Made by a program: the position numbers and the translations under genes. From Paenibacillus sp. MMS18-CY102 (GTDB lineage: Bacteria > Bacillota > Bacilli > Paenibacillales > Paenibacillaceae): 64,000 nt of DNA. Shown piece after piece: positions 1 through 8,158 of this stretch. Where the stretch lies: contig NZ_WSTC01000001.1 of NCBI RefSeq assembly GCF_009789195.1, positions 186,001 through 250,000 of the forward strand. Reading direction: 5' to 3'. Position 1 is the first letter of the stretch. The number at the start of each line of letters is the position of its first letter. Below the pieces are notes generated by a model, which searched no databases, had not been told where the DNA came from, and worked only from the letters and a program-made list of their open reading frames with translations.

Positions 1-1042
1 CGCGGCCGCCTCCCCCGTATCCTGCTACCCGGCGACCCGCAGCCGATTCTGCAGCAACAAACGCATCCAATGCTGCTATCCCTGTATCCAGTTCAGCTTG
101 AAAGCCGACATAGCCTATTGCATCCCTATCATCAGCGCCTGTATGCCCATCCGGTGCATGGGCTGCATCCATAGGCGCAGCAACAATTAACAGCGAGTTT
201 CCGCGCCGCTCTGCCTCAGTAAGCAGTTCGGACGTCAGCAATCGGAAGCCGCTTCGGGCCAGTGCCCGCCGCAGCGATGCCTCCGTCCAGTACGTGTAAT
301 GCTCATGCTCGAACAAACAATATTCGCGGCGCTGTACAATTTGGTACAAATCATGCACCTCCAGCACAAGCAAGCCCCGGCCGGGATGCAGCGTCTGGCG
401 CGCCGCTTCCAGCATGCCTGTTGGATCTGGCAAATGGTCGAACGTATACGTTAGCAGGAGCACATCCGCACAGCGGAACGGTTCGGGCAGCAAGGCTGCC
501 GTTGCTGGCTCGAATAGCGCCTCCAGCACGGGCACACCCCGTTCCCGGCTTGCTTGGCATAAACTAGCCGAAGGCTCCACCCCATAGACGCGCGCCCCTG
601 CCCGCTCGAAACATTTGAGCTGGGCGCCATCGCCCGAGCCAATCTCAATGACCGTGAATCCGGGCTGCAAGCCATAACGGTCCCGCACCGTTACAGCTAA
701 CCGTTCCATGAACTGCGATGCGAACGCCGACTGGCCGACCGTATAGCCATAGTCAACGTAATATGGCGACAAGTCCCGCTCGCCGACCGTTTGGGACACG
801 CCGCATGCCTCGCATGCGTACACATCAATGTCGGCAAGGAATGGAGCGGAGGGATAGCCCGGAGGATGCAACTCCTCGGTCAACGGCATATTGGGCAAAT
901 GCACCCAGCGATGCAGCGGCCCTCCACCGCAAACGCGGCACCTTACCGCCTCTGCCCCCGCCTCCATCTGCTCCTTCTGCTTCATTTCCTCCCGTTCTAA
1001 GCTGCTATGCAGGCCGTCTTGGGCATCACGTTCCTTGCTCAT
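1..1042 (-). CDS. NDP-sugar C-methyltransferase (3' end cut by window)
   Basis: Class I SAM-dependent methyltransferase of the TylC3-like deoxysugar C-methyltransferase type; 347 codons are present and the C-terminus runs off the left edge. The N-terminus has a zinc-type Cys module (RCRVCGG near residues 34-40 and YACEAC near 72-77), followed by the SAM-binding signature VIEIGSGDGAQL (about 120-131). The segment GYGGGGR at the cut end corresponds to the GYGA motif that opens the C-terminal domain of this family. The ATG at 1042 overlaps the end of rfbG by 17 bp and has GGGGGTGG upstream. Next to rfbF and rfbG, the inferred job is C-methylation of a CDP-4-keto-6-deoxyhexose to give a branched sugar. 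The family call is firm; the sugar and carbon position are inference. Confidence 0.85.
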   Translation of the reverse strand, partial: MSKERDAQDGLHSSLEREEMKQKEQMEAGAEAVRCRVCGGGPLHRWVHLPNMPLTEELHPPGYPSAPFLADIDVYACEACGVSQTVGERDLSPYYVDYGYTVGQSAFASQFMERLAVTVRDRYGLQPGFTVIEIGSGDGAQLKCFERAGARVYGVEPSASLCQASRERGVPVLEALFEPATAALLPEPFRCADVLLLTYTFDHLPDPTGMLEAARQTLHPGRGLLVLEVHDLYQIVQRREYCLFEHEHYTYWTEASLRRALARSGFRLLTSELLTEAERRGNSLLIVAAPMDAAHAPDGHTGADDRDAIGYVGFQAELDTGIAALDAFVAAESAAGRRVAGYGGGGR

Positions 1043-2183
1043 CCTTCGAATCCACCCCCTGAACCGGCTGCTGTGCTGCCAGAGCCTGTTCGTACGCTTG
1101 AATATGGCGATCCGTCACCGCTCGCATCGAAGCGCCCTGCCGCCATTGCTGGTACCATTCCCCTGTCTTATCGACTGCCTCATGCGTGCTCCATACCGGC
1201 TGCCAGCCAAGCCTCGAATGGGCCTTGCTGCTGTCGATGCGCAGCATTGCCGCTTCATATGGACCGGCCGCATCCCCCATCACGATGGGAGCAGGCGCGC
1301 CAATCCAACCGCTAACCCGATGGGCAAGCTCGCTCACCGTCATCTCCTGGCTAGCAGCAGGCCCGAAATTCCATGCCTCTGCCAAAGCGGCTCCTCCATC
1401 TGTGCCAAACAGCTTCTCCGCCAGCATCATATAGCCAGCGAGCGGCTCCAGCACATGCTGCCACGGACGCACTGCATGAGGGTTGCGAAGCAATGCTGCC
1501 CTGCCATCCTGCGCGGCACGCACGCAATCTGGCACGATGCGATCAATCGCGAAGTCGCCTCCGCCAATGACATTGCCTGCGCGCACTGTCGCAATGGCTG
1601 GCGGCCAAGCCCCGCTTCCGCTTCCGCCAAGCTGAGGTTGAAAATACGAATGGCGATACGCCTCGACGATTAACTCCGCACTCGCTTTGCTTGCCGAATA
1701 CGGATCCAACCCGCCTAGCCGATCGGTTTCCTGTAGGGCATGCCCTTGCGCTTGCTCCTGTTTCGTATTGGCATAACATTTGTCTGAAGTAACGATGACG
1801 GCCGCCCGCACAGACGGCGCTGATCGAATGGCATTCAGCACATTAGCGGTGCCGACGACATTGACGGCAATCGTCTCGATTGGTGCCATATACGAGCGCC
1901 TGACGAGCGGCTGCGCAGCCAGATGAAAGACGATGTCCGGCTTAACTGCCAACACCGATTGCAGGAGCTTGCCCTCGTCCCTGATATCGCCGCGCACCCA
2001 AGTTCCATCATGCTCCAATCCGCACAGCCGATACATGGACGGCGCGGACGGCAGATCATTGCTGTATCCGACAACTTCTGCTCCAAGCTTGCGCAGCCAT
2101 AACAGCAACCAAGTCCCTTTAAAGCCAGAATGCCCTGTAATCAACACCCGTTTCCCTCGCCAAAACTGATGACCGCCGCTCAC
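1026..2183 (-). CDS. rfbG: CDP-glucose 4,6-dehydratase
   Basis: Extended SDR enzyme of 385 aa that converts CDP-glucose to CDP-4-keto-6-deoxyglucose in the cytoplasm. The NAD-binding loop TGHSGFKGTW lies at residues 16-25; this GHSGFKG form is typical of RfbG. TSDKCY is at 132-137 and the catalytic YxxxK is Tyr162/Lys166 (PYSASKAS). The start is GTG at 2183, with GGAGG eight bases upstream. It follows rfbF, which makes its substrate, and its end overlaps the methyltransferase gene, so the three form one pathway unit. Confidence 0.93.
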   Translation of the reverse strand: MSGGHQFWRGKRVLITGHSGFKGTWLLLWLRKLGAEVVGYSNDLPSAPSMYRLCGLEHDGTWVRGDIRDEGKLLQSVLAVKPDIVFHLAAQPLVRRSYMAPIETIAVNVVGTANVLNAIRSAPSVRAAVIVTSDKCYANTKQEQAQGHALQETDRLGGLDPYSASKASAELIVEAYRHSYFQPQLGGSGSGAWPPAIATVRAGNVIGGGDFAIDRIVPDCVRAAQDGRAALLRNPHAVRPWQHVLEPLAGYMMLAEKLFGTDGGAALAEAWNFGPAASQEMTVSELAHRVSGWIGAPAPIVMGDAAGPYEAAMLRIDSSKAHSRLGWQPVWSTHEAVDKTGEWYQQWRQGASMRAVTDRHIQAYEQALAAQQPVQGVDSKDEQGT

Positions 2184-2244
2184 CCTGCTGTCCTCCCTGC
2201 TCCATGTAACCTACAATCACGCCCGTTGCGGGCCGCTACATGCG

Positions 2245-3039
2245 TCAGACCGTATCCCGGCCCCATGTTTTCCAAGGCGCTCCGCCCAATCGCCAACGTT
2301 CCTCTAGCAGCGCCTTATCCCGCATCGTATCCATCGATTGCCAAAAGCCGGAATGCTGGTAAGCTCTCAGCTCCCCAGCAGCTGCTAACCGTTCGAGTGG
2401 CTCCCGCTCCAGCATCGTATCGTCGCCATCAATATGCGCCAGCATGCCCGGCTCCAGTACGAAAAACCCGCCGCTTACCCAATGCCCATCCCCACGCGGC
2501 TTCTCTGCGAATGTTGCAACAGACTGGTCCTCATTCATAATGAGCGTTCCGAACCGACCGACCGGCTGGACAGCCGTTACGGTAGCCAACTTCCCATGCG
2601 AGCGATGGTAATCGAGCAATTGTTGCAAATTAAGGTCCGTTACCCCATCTCCATATGTCAGCATGAACGTCTCATCGTCCAGGTAAGGCGCAATGCGTTT
2701 TAATCGCCCGCCGGTCATCGTATCCATGCCTGTATGAACCAGCGTCACGCGCCATGGCTCTGCTTGATGGCGGTGAATTTTTTTTACCGACCGTTCGCTA
2801 TTGCGAAAGTCATAGGTCACATCAGATTCATGCAGCAGGTAGTGGTCAAAGTACTCTTTGACCACATACCCTTTGTACCCGAGGCACACGATGAAGTCAT
2901 TAAAGCCGTAATTCGCATAAATTTTCATAATATGCCATAGGATTGGACGCCCGCCGATCTCGATCATCGGCTTCGGCTTCAGATGCGATTCCTCGCTAAT
3001 GCGCGTCCCTAATCCCCCGGCCAAAATGACAACCTTCAT
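2245..3039 (-). CDS. rfbF: Glucose-1-phosphate cytidylyltransferase
   Basis: Sugar nucleotidyltransferase of 264 aa that makes CDP-glucose from CTP and glucose 1-phosphate. The N-terminus MKVVILAGGLGTRI is the nucleotide-binding loop, followed by KPKPMIEIGG with the substrate-binding Lys. I chose the ATG at 3039 because the family starts here. It overlaps the stop of the upstream fusion gene as ATGA, which suggests translational coupling, and GGGGGAG lies just upstream. The gene supplies rfbG downstream. Confidence 0.93.
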   Translation of the reverse strand: MKVVILAGGLGTRISEESHLKPKPMIEIGGRPILWHIMKIYANYGFNDFIVCLGYKGYVVKEYFDHYLLHESDVTYDFRNSERSVKKIHRHQAEPWRVTLVHTGMDTMTGGRLKRIAPYLDDETFMLTYGDGVTDLNLQQLLDYHRSHGKLATVTAVQPVGRFGTLIMNEDQSVATFAEKPRGDGHWVSGGFFVLEPGMLAHIDGDDTMLEREPLERLAAAGELRAYQHSGFWQSMDTMRDKALLEERWRLGGAPWKTWGRDTV

Positions 3040-5276
3040 CCGCCCACTCCCCCGATCCGTTTCCTGCACACTGCAACGATATACATCGGTTCACCGCTCC
3101 GAAAGGCATGGAACGGCAGCAATTCGCTGCCTGTCTGCCCGATTCGCAACCGCTCTTCCCGGTCTGGCGCCATGCCGTTCGTCTGGCGCAGCCAGCGCAT
3201 AGCAGCGAACTGTGAATCGTCAATCCAGTTCTGGCCGTACAGCGCTTCAAGCGTAAACGATGGCAGCAAATCCCCGATTAATTCGCTCGCCTTGTACTCG
3301 AATCGATGATGCGGATTAAACGGCTGCTCCTCAAAGTAATTCGACGCGTTCGTCACAGCCCGGTTAGGCGTCGATACGATAAACAACCCTCCTGGCCTTA
3401 GCACCCGTGCCGCTTCGCGAATCCAAGCCGCTCCCGATTCGACATGCTCAATCGTCTCGAAGGAAACGACCGCATCGAACGTATTGCCGGCGAACGGCAG
3501 TCGCAGCACATCCCCTTGCAGGAACATAATGCCCGGCTTCCCATAGTCGCGCTGTGCGAGCTCGACCGCATCATGGTCGATGTCGACGCCGGTTACCGAT
3601 GCCGCTCCGGCGTCGTGCAGCATGCGGGAGCCGTATCCTGCCCCGCATGCCGCATCAAGCACATGCAGCCCAGGCACATAGGCTGCCGCTGCCTCATACC
3701 GCACCATATGCTCATCATAGACATCGCGGAACTGCGATTTGACATCCGAATTGACGACGAGCCGCTCTCCCGTGAAGGAGACGTCATTCTGCTCCTTCAG
3801 CCCGGCAAGCTGCGGCGGCCCTTCGCTTGCATGTCCCGCACCTGCCGGCATTGCCTGCGCATGTTCGCCACTGAGCGCCCGCTCGGGGACGCCGGCGCCT
3901 TCGCTTCGCTCCCTAGCCATTGCCGGCGCTGCCATCCGATGGCCATGAAGGAGAAAATATGCCGCTTTTAGCACGAGCCGGTCTGCTCCTGGCCCGATAC
4001 GTGCAACCGCCCGCTCCAGCCCCGCTTCATCCCGGTCAGCATCCGGCTCCACAGCATGCGTAATGCGAAGCTCGGTTACGCCTGCCGCAGCCAGCATCGC
4101 TCCCGCTTTCTCACTAGTGAGCCAAGGTTTATCGTTTAGCGACTCCCCATCTGCAAGCCGATTCGCATAACGGTAAAACTTCGCGTTCATAAACCCGGAC
4201 ACGATCCAGCCGCCAGGCCGAAGCTTGCGAATCATGCGCGTAAGCTGCGCCGGAACCGTCGTATACGCATGCGCCTCCCCAATGAGGATGCCATCCAACG
4301 TTCCGTCCCCTATCGCTTCCCAGTCATCGGGCCTGCCGGAGCTGTACACCTTGAAGCCAGTCGCTTCTGCTACCGCCCTCGCCTGTTCATTCCGTTCAGC
4401 GCCAAACAGCTCCGCTTCCGGGCAACGATGCTTTAGCGCGAGCAAGGTTCCCCCGCAGCCACAACCGACCTCCAAGATGCGCAGCGCTTCGCCGCTTGCC
4501 GTCTGGCCCCGTACGACGTCCAGCAGGTCCAGGCGGATCGTAGTGGCAATGGCGGGATCAAAGCTCCATTTTTGCTTAAACAATTCAGTGTTCTCCGTCA
4601 GTACCTCTTGAAACAGCGTACGGTCCTCGCCGAACGACACGCTCCCATAGTGGTGAATAAACGTGTCCTTGCACAGCAGCAGCTTGTAGCCAGCCAACCG
4701 CATCCGCAAGCATATATCATCATCCTCAAAGTTGCCGATGCCAAACTGCTCGTCAAGCCCGCCAACTTGTTCGTACGCCTCCCGTTTCATTAACAGGCAA
4801 AAGCCAATCAGCTTCAGGCGTTCTTCCCACTTCGCGGGATCCGTGTGATTATGGGCCTCCGCGAACTCCTCCATCTCGTCCATCGTCGCGTAGGGAACGG
4901 GAATGCTTGTTACATACGAAGCCGCATTTGTAACCGGGCCGACAGCACCAACATTCGGCGCGCTCAGCAGTGCCGTTGTCAGCCCCTCCAGCCATGACAC
5001 CGTCACGACGGTATCGTTGTTCAGCAGCATAAGCAAGTCGCCTGCGGCGGCAGCGAGCCCCTGATTGCAAGCACGTGGGAACCCCGCGTTCCCCGCATTA
5101 GCGATGAGGCGGACATCCCGCTGCTCTGCCAGCCACTCCGGCGTTCCATCTGTGGAGCCATTATCGACAGCGATAAGCTCATAACGATCGCTATCGGTCC
5201 GTTGGCGGATGCTTTCTATGCACTGCTTCGTGTAATCCAGCTTGTTATAGGTGACTAGAATAATGCTCGTTAGCAT
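3036..5276 (-). CDS. Glycosyltransferase family 2 fused to two methyltransferase domains
   Basis: Protein of 746 aa with three catalytic-looking modules. Residues 1 to about 235 are a GT-A glycosyltransferase (VTYNKLDY at 8-15, DNGSTDGT at 38-45, metal-site region LLNND at 84-88, and an FEDDD segment near 183). A first SAM-binding domain follows (LEVGCGCGG near 268), and a second, better conserved Methyltransf_11 domain occupies about 530-660 (LDAACGAGYG and VSFETIEHV). A low-complexity Ala/Gly/Glu linker of about 60 residues separates the two methyltransferases. The first methyltransferase may be degenerate. The gene overlaps its upstream neighbour by 7 bp and has GAGGGG before the ATG. Inferred role: addition and O- or C-methylation of sugars on a surface glycan. 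The acceptor is unknown. Confidence 0.85.
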   Translation of the reverse strand: MLTSIILVTYNKLDYTKQCIESIRQRTDSDRYELIAVDNGSTDGTPEWLAEQRDVRLIANAGNAGFPRACNQGLAAAAGDLLMLLNNDTVVTVSWLEGLTTALLSAPNVGAVGPVTNAASYVTSIPVPYATMDEMEEFAEAHNHTDPAKWEERLKLIGFCLLMKREAYEQVGGLDEQFGIGNFEDDDICLRMRLAGYKLLLCKDTFIHHYGSVSFGEDRTLFQEVLTENTELFKQKWSFDPAIATTIRLDLLDVVRGQTASGEALRILEVGCGCGGTLLALKHRCPEAELFGAERNEQARAVAEATGFKVYSSGRPDDWEAIGDGTLDGILIGEAHAYTTVPAQLTRMIRKLRPGGWIVSGFMNAKFYRYANRLADGESLNDKPWLTSEKAGAMLAAAGVTELRITHAVEPDADRDEAGLERAVARIGPGADRLVLKAAYFLLHGHRMAAPAMARERSEGAGVPERALSGEHAQAMPAGAGHASEGPPQLAGLKEQNDVSFTGERLVVNSDVKSQFRDVYDEHMVRYEAAAAYVPGLHVLDAACGAGYGSRMLHDAGAASVTGVDIDHDAVELAQRDYGKPGIMFLQGDVLRLPFAGNTFDAVVSFETIEHVESGAAWIREAARVLRPGGLFIVSTPNRAVTNASNYFEEQPFNPHHRFEYKASELIGDLLPSFTLEALYGQNWIDDSQFAAMRWLRQTNGMAPDREERLRIGQTGSELLPFHAFRSGEPMYIVAVCRKRIGGVGG

Positions 5277-6394
5277 GGCGGATTCCCCTCGCTAGGCGCA
5301 TCATCGCCAACATCAGCAATCCCGAGCGCTTGCTCCAATTTGAGCTTGTTATCGAGCAGATTGGCATCATTAGGCAAATAAGAGAGCGCCTTCGCGTTAT
5401 GTTCATGCGCTTTTTCCAAATCGCCTAATTTGGCGTAACAAATGCACAGCTGAACATGCGGCATCCATGTCCAACAAACCAAATTCAACAGCCCCATATG
5501 AAACGCCGGCAGAGGCAGCGCCAATGCGCTTTCGTACCAATAAATAGCAGCCTCGTACTGCTGCCGTTCTTCAAAACAGTAACCGATAGAGCAACAAAAA
5601 TCGGCGCGTGGCTTGCCGAACTGCAGCCCGAGCAGCAGCGATTGCAGCTTTTTATCCTTTTTCCCCAGATGATGGTAGCTTTCCGCTAGTTTGCTATAAG
5701 CCAGCATCCGGTCATCTGGCGCATCGCCTGGATTAGCGACGAACTGCTCATAATGGCCGACCGCTTCGGCATGCATGCCCTGATCGACAAGCTCATTGGC
5801 ATAGTAGAACAGGTTCCGCCCTTCCAGCTTTTCTGCGTTGCCCAGCAGCTTCTTTTGAAAAATAGCCATGTTCCTCGACGAATGGTCCCCCATTCGCTTG
5901 TGGGAAATCGCCGCTTCCGACACATAAATCTGGCCCTCATGCACTTCCAGATACTCATGAATTGGGTTATGCCACCGATAGCCCTTCTCCCGCCTGACGA
6001 TGCGATTGCGCCGTGCGCCTGCTGCCGCATTGCCCTCCTGATCGAAAGCCAGATGGTAAGACATGATGATGGAATCAATGTCTGCAGGCATCTCTTCCTT
6101 GAGTTCCCTTAGCAGCTTACGATCCTTCTCGAACACGATGTCATCCGCATCCAGCCACATGATGTGCGAACATGTCGCCTGCTCGAAGGAATAGTTGCGC
6201 GCTGCCGCGAAGTCGTCGATCCATTCAAAATCAAAAATACGCCCGGTATATCGAGCGGCAATCTCTTTTGTTCCGTCCGTCGAGCCCGTATCGATGATGT
6301 TGATTTCATCTACAAGATCCGCCACCGAATCGAGGCACCTCGCCAGCACCTCTTCCTCGTTCTTGACAATCATGCATAAGCTAATCGTTATCAC
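5270..6394 (-). CDS. Glycosyltransferase family 2 with C-terminal TPR repeats
   Basis: Protein of 374 aa. The N-terminal GT-A fold opens with ISLCMIVKNEE, followed by DTGSTDGT near 35-42, the metal-binding LDADD near 80, and the HNPIHEYLE segment typical of SunS/TPR glycosyltransferases. The C-terminal half is helical, TPR-like repeats. I chose a GTG start at 6394 because AGGAGGG lies five bases upstream and the conserved domain begins immediately; an upstream in-frame ATG at 6487 has no homology behind it. TPR-bearing enzymes of this kind often glycosylate peptides or proteins, so the small protein upstream (6529-6954) is a possible acceptor. That link is inference. Confidence 0.88.
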   Translation of the reverse strand: MITISLCMIVKNEEEVLARCLDSVADLVDEINIIDTGSTDGTKEIAARYTGRIFDFEWIDDFAAARNYSFEQATCSHIMWLDADDIVFEKDRKLLRELKEEMPADIDSIIMSYHLAFDQEGNAAAGARRNRIVRREKGYRWHNPIHEYLEVHEGQIYVSEAAISHKRMGDHSSRNMAIFQKKLLGNAEKLEGRNLFYYANELVDQGMHAEAVGHYEQFVANPGDAPDDRMLAYSKLAESYHHLGKKDKKLQSLLLGLQFGKPRADFCCSIGYCFEERQQYEAAIYWYESALALPLPAFHMGLLNLVCWTWMPHVQLCICYAKLGDLEKAHEHNAKALSYLPNDANLLDNKLKLEQALGIADVGDDAPSEGNPPC

Positions 6395-6475
6395 AGGAGC
6401 CCTCCTCACACGGCATAGGTTGTGTCTATCGTATGCACACGGCCGCTTTTCGGTTTGGACATTTGGGTTGCAAAC

Positions 6476-6510
6476 ACAAAAAAACATGCGCCCCTTGCGG
6501 GACGCATGTC
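6476..6510 (-). terminator. Rho-independent terminator
   Basis: Inverted repeat 6485-6508 (CATGCG arm, loop TTGC, CGCATG arm, one mismatch in a 10-bp stem). Read on the minus strand it is followed by a run of T. It lies directly downstream of the 6529-6954 gene and separates it from the glycosyltransferase genes. Confidence 0.8.
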
Positions 6511-6528
6511 CTGTCTTGCTGCGAATTC

Positions 6529-6954
6529 TTAAACTGTGGAGGAAGCTGTTCCGTAGAACGTTTCTGGGCCGTTGCGTGCGCCCGTGAGCACAGCAAGCGG
6601 GCCACCGGAAATAAATGCCGTGTAAACGGTTTCTTCTGCTGCAGGTGCGTTGAGGTCTTGTGCGTTGAAGCTGTAGAGTGCAGTGCCGTTCAAAACGTTC
6701 AATGCGATAGCCGATTCTGCGACGTAGATTGTTGTTCCGCCTGTTGTTCCACGAACGATTTCAACTGTGAAAGTGTTGCCAAGTGCGCCACCGCTAATGC
6801 CGATCGTACCAGCGAGCGTAACAATTGGATTAGCGACGTTTTTCGTTTGCAAGCCAATGATGCCAAACAATTGAGGGACAGTCGTCAAGCTGACGCCGAT
6901 CGAGCCAGATGCATTCGCGTTCATGGAACTTCTCATATCCAAGAAAGTACCCAT
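6529..6954 (-). CDS. Small Ser/Thr/Gly-rich beta protein, possible spore-surface protein
   Basis: A 141-aa protein I cannot assign to a named family. It has very few charged residues, is rich in Gly, Thr, Ala, Ser and Val, lacks a signal peptide and transmembrane segment, and reads as alternating beta strands (VTLAGTIGISGGALG, TFTVEIVRG, TTIYVAE). The style resembles the C-terminal jelly-roll domains of exosporium proteins of the BclA type, without a collagen repeat. The start is supported by AGGAGG eight bases before the ATG. It has its own terminator and lies between glycosyltransferase genes and a germination operon, so a spore-surface role, perhaps as a glycosylated protein, is plausible but unproven. 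Confidence 0.6.
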   Translation of the reverse strand: MGTFLDMRSSMNANASGSIGVSLTTVPQLFGIIGLQTKNVANPIVTLAGTIGISGGALGNTFTVEIVRGTTGGTTIYVAESAIALNVLNGTALYSFNAQDLNAPAAEETVYTAFISGGPLAVLTGARNGPETFYGTASSTV

Positions 6955-7047
6955 TGCGATTCACCTCCTGTAATTCAAGATACAATACAATATGGCGGTC
7001 ACAGCTGGTCCGCTTGGACAACTTACAGGGGGTATTGGCTTATTTTA

Positions 7048-8157
7048 TCAGTGAGCGGGTTCAATATGTTCCTTCTGCTGCTTCAGCTTCTGCTTTGCCT
7101 TGCGCCGAAGCCCAATAACGAGCATAATAACCGGAATGCCCAATTGGAAGATAAGCACCATTTTCAATGTAAAATCCAGCCCAATCGCCGTATGTACGGT
7201 CTGATTCCGCTCCCAAAACGATGCAAAGTACATGATGGTTCCGACGATCCATGCGCACACCGCCCGGCTGCAGTGCAACAGCGGCTGCAGAAGCAGCACT
7301 GCTGCCAAGAATAGAATAGACAGCTTCACGTAGAGCCCTAGAAACAGCAGAAGCGTTGCCACGATATCCAGCCGCTCTAGAAAACCGCCTAACCGAATTA
7401 GCTGCACTACCTCAAGCAATGGGATTGTTGCTGCTGCGGACAGCTGTGGGCCGAGCACAGCCATAATCATTAAGTTGCCGTAGACTAGCATGAGCATCAC
7501 TGACAAATAAGCAACAATGGAAATCTTCGTCACCTTATGCTTATCTTTGACACAATGCCAAATGGCTAGAAACGATACGATCTGGCCATACGGGAACACC
7601 ATAATGTCTGGAATCGCTGCCTTCACAATCGTTGACAAAGGAACCAACGGAAACAGGCGATGCCAATCCGGCAGCTTGTTCATATACAACATAACAGCTA
7701 GCACGCAGTAGCTTATAAATGCAATTGGGAATAACAACTCAATGACCCGAAACAGCACCTCTACGCCTTTGGCAACCGTATAGCCCGCTAAAATGCAAAC
7801 CACTAGATTTGTTAGCCAAATCGGCGTATTTTCGAGCAAAGTCAACGCCGTTAATTCCCCATAATCGCGCACTAGCCGCATCGCCTCGTAGGCTTGCTCC
7901 ATCCCGTGAATGAATGCGATGCCGCTGCCAAGCCACAGGCCAAAATGCAAGCGATACAGCTCCGTAAACCCCGCTTCCGGCGCGCGATGATGCAGGTGGA
8001 GATACATAACCGTTAGCACGAGCCCCGCCAACGCGCCCACAAACATGGCTAGCCAAGCGTTTTGCTGCGCCTTGAGCCCGAGCTCGAATAACGGTGCGCT
8101 TCCGAGAATGAACATAATGACGCCCACATACAGCTGGTTGGACCCGATTCTCTCCAT
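7048..8157 (-). CDS. Spore germination permease, GerAB/GerKB family (second B copy)
   Basis: Integral membrane protein of 369 aa with about ten hydrophobic segments, of the endospore germination permease family (APC superfamily). The N-terminus ISxNQLxxxxxxFxxGSAPLF pattern and the LLFxGLYVKLSILFLA segment near residue 275 are family hallmarks. It is the B subunit of a GerA-type germinant receptor in the spore inner membrane, thought to bind the germinant. It starts 1 bp after the stop of a paralogous B gene, so the two are co-translated in one operon. The two B proteins are similar in layout but clearly diverged in sequence. Confidence 0.9.
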   Translation of the reverse strand: MERIGSNQLYVGVIMFILGSAPLFELGLKAQQNAWLAMFVGALAGLVLTVMYLHLHHRAPEAGFTELYRLHFGLWLGSGIAFIHGMEQAYEAMRLVRDYGELTALTLLENTPIWLTNLVVCILAGYTVAKGVEVLFRVIELLFPIAFISYCVLAVMLYMNKLPDWHRLFPLVPLSTIVKAAIPDIMVFPYGQIVSFLAIWHCVKDKHKVTKISIVAYLSVMLMLVYGNLMIMAVLGPQLSAAATIPLLEVVQLIRLGGFLERLDIVATLLLFLGLYVKLSILFLAAVLLLQPLLHCSRAVCAWIVGTIMYFASFWERNQTVHTAIGLDFTLKMVLIFQLGIPVIMLVIGLRRKAKQKLKQQKEHIEPAH

Positions 8158-8158
8158 C

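Noticed and set aside
891-1673. Long plus-strand open frame opposite rfbG and the methyltransferase gene
   Set aside because: Its peptide is rich in His, Arg and Cys with no domain, while the opposite strand carries a well conserved enzyme. It is a GC-driven shadow.
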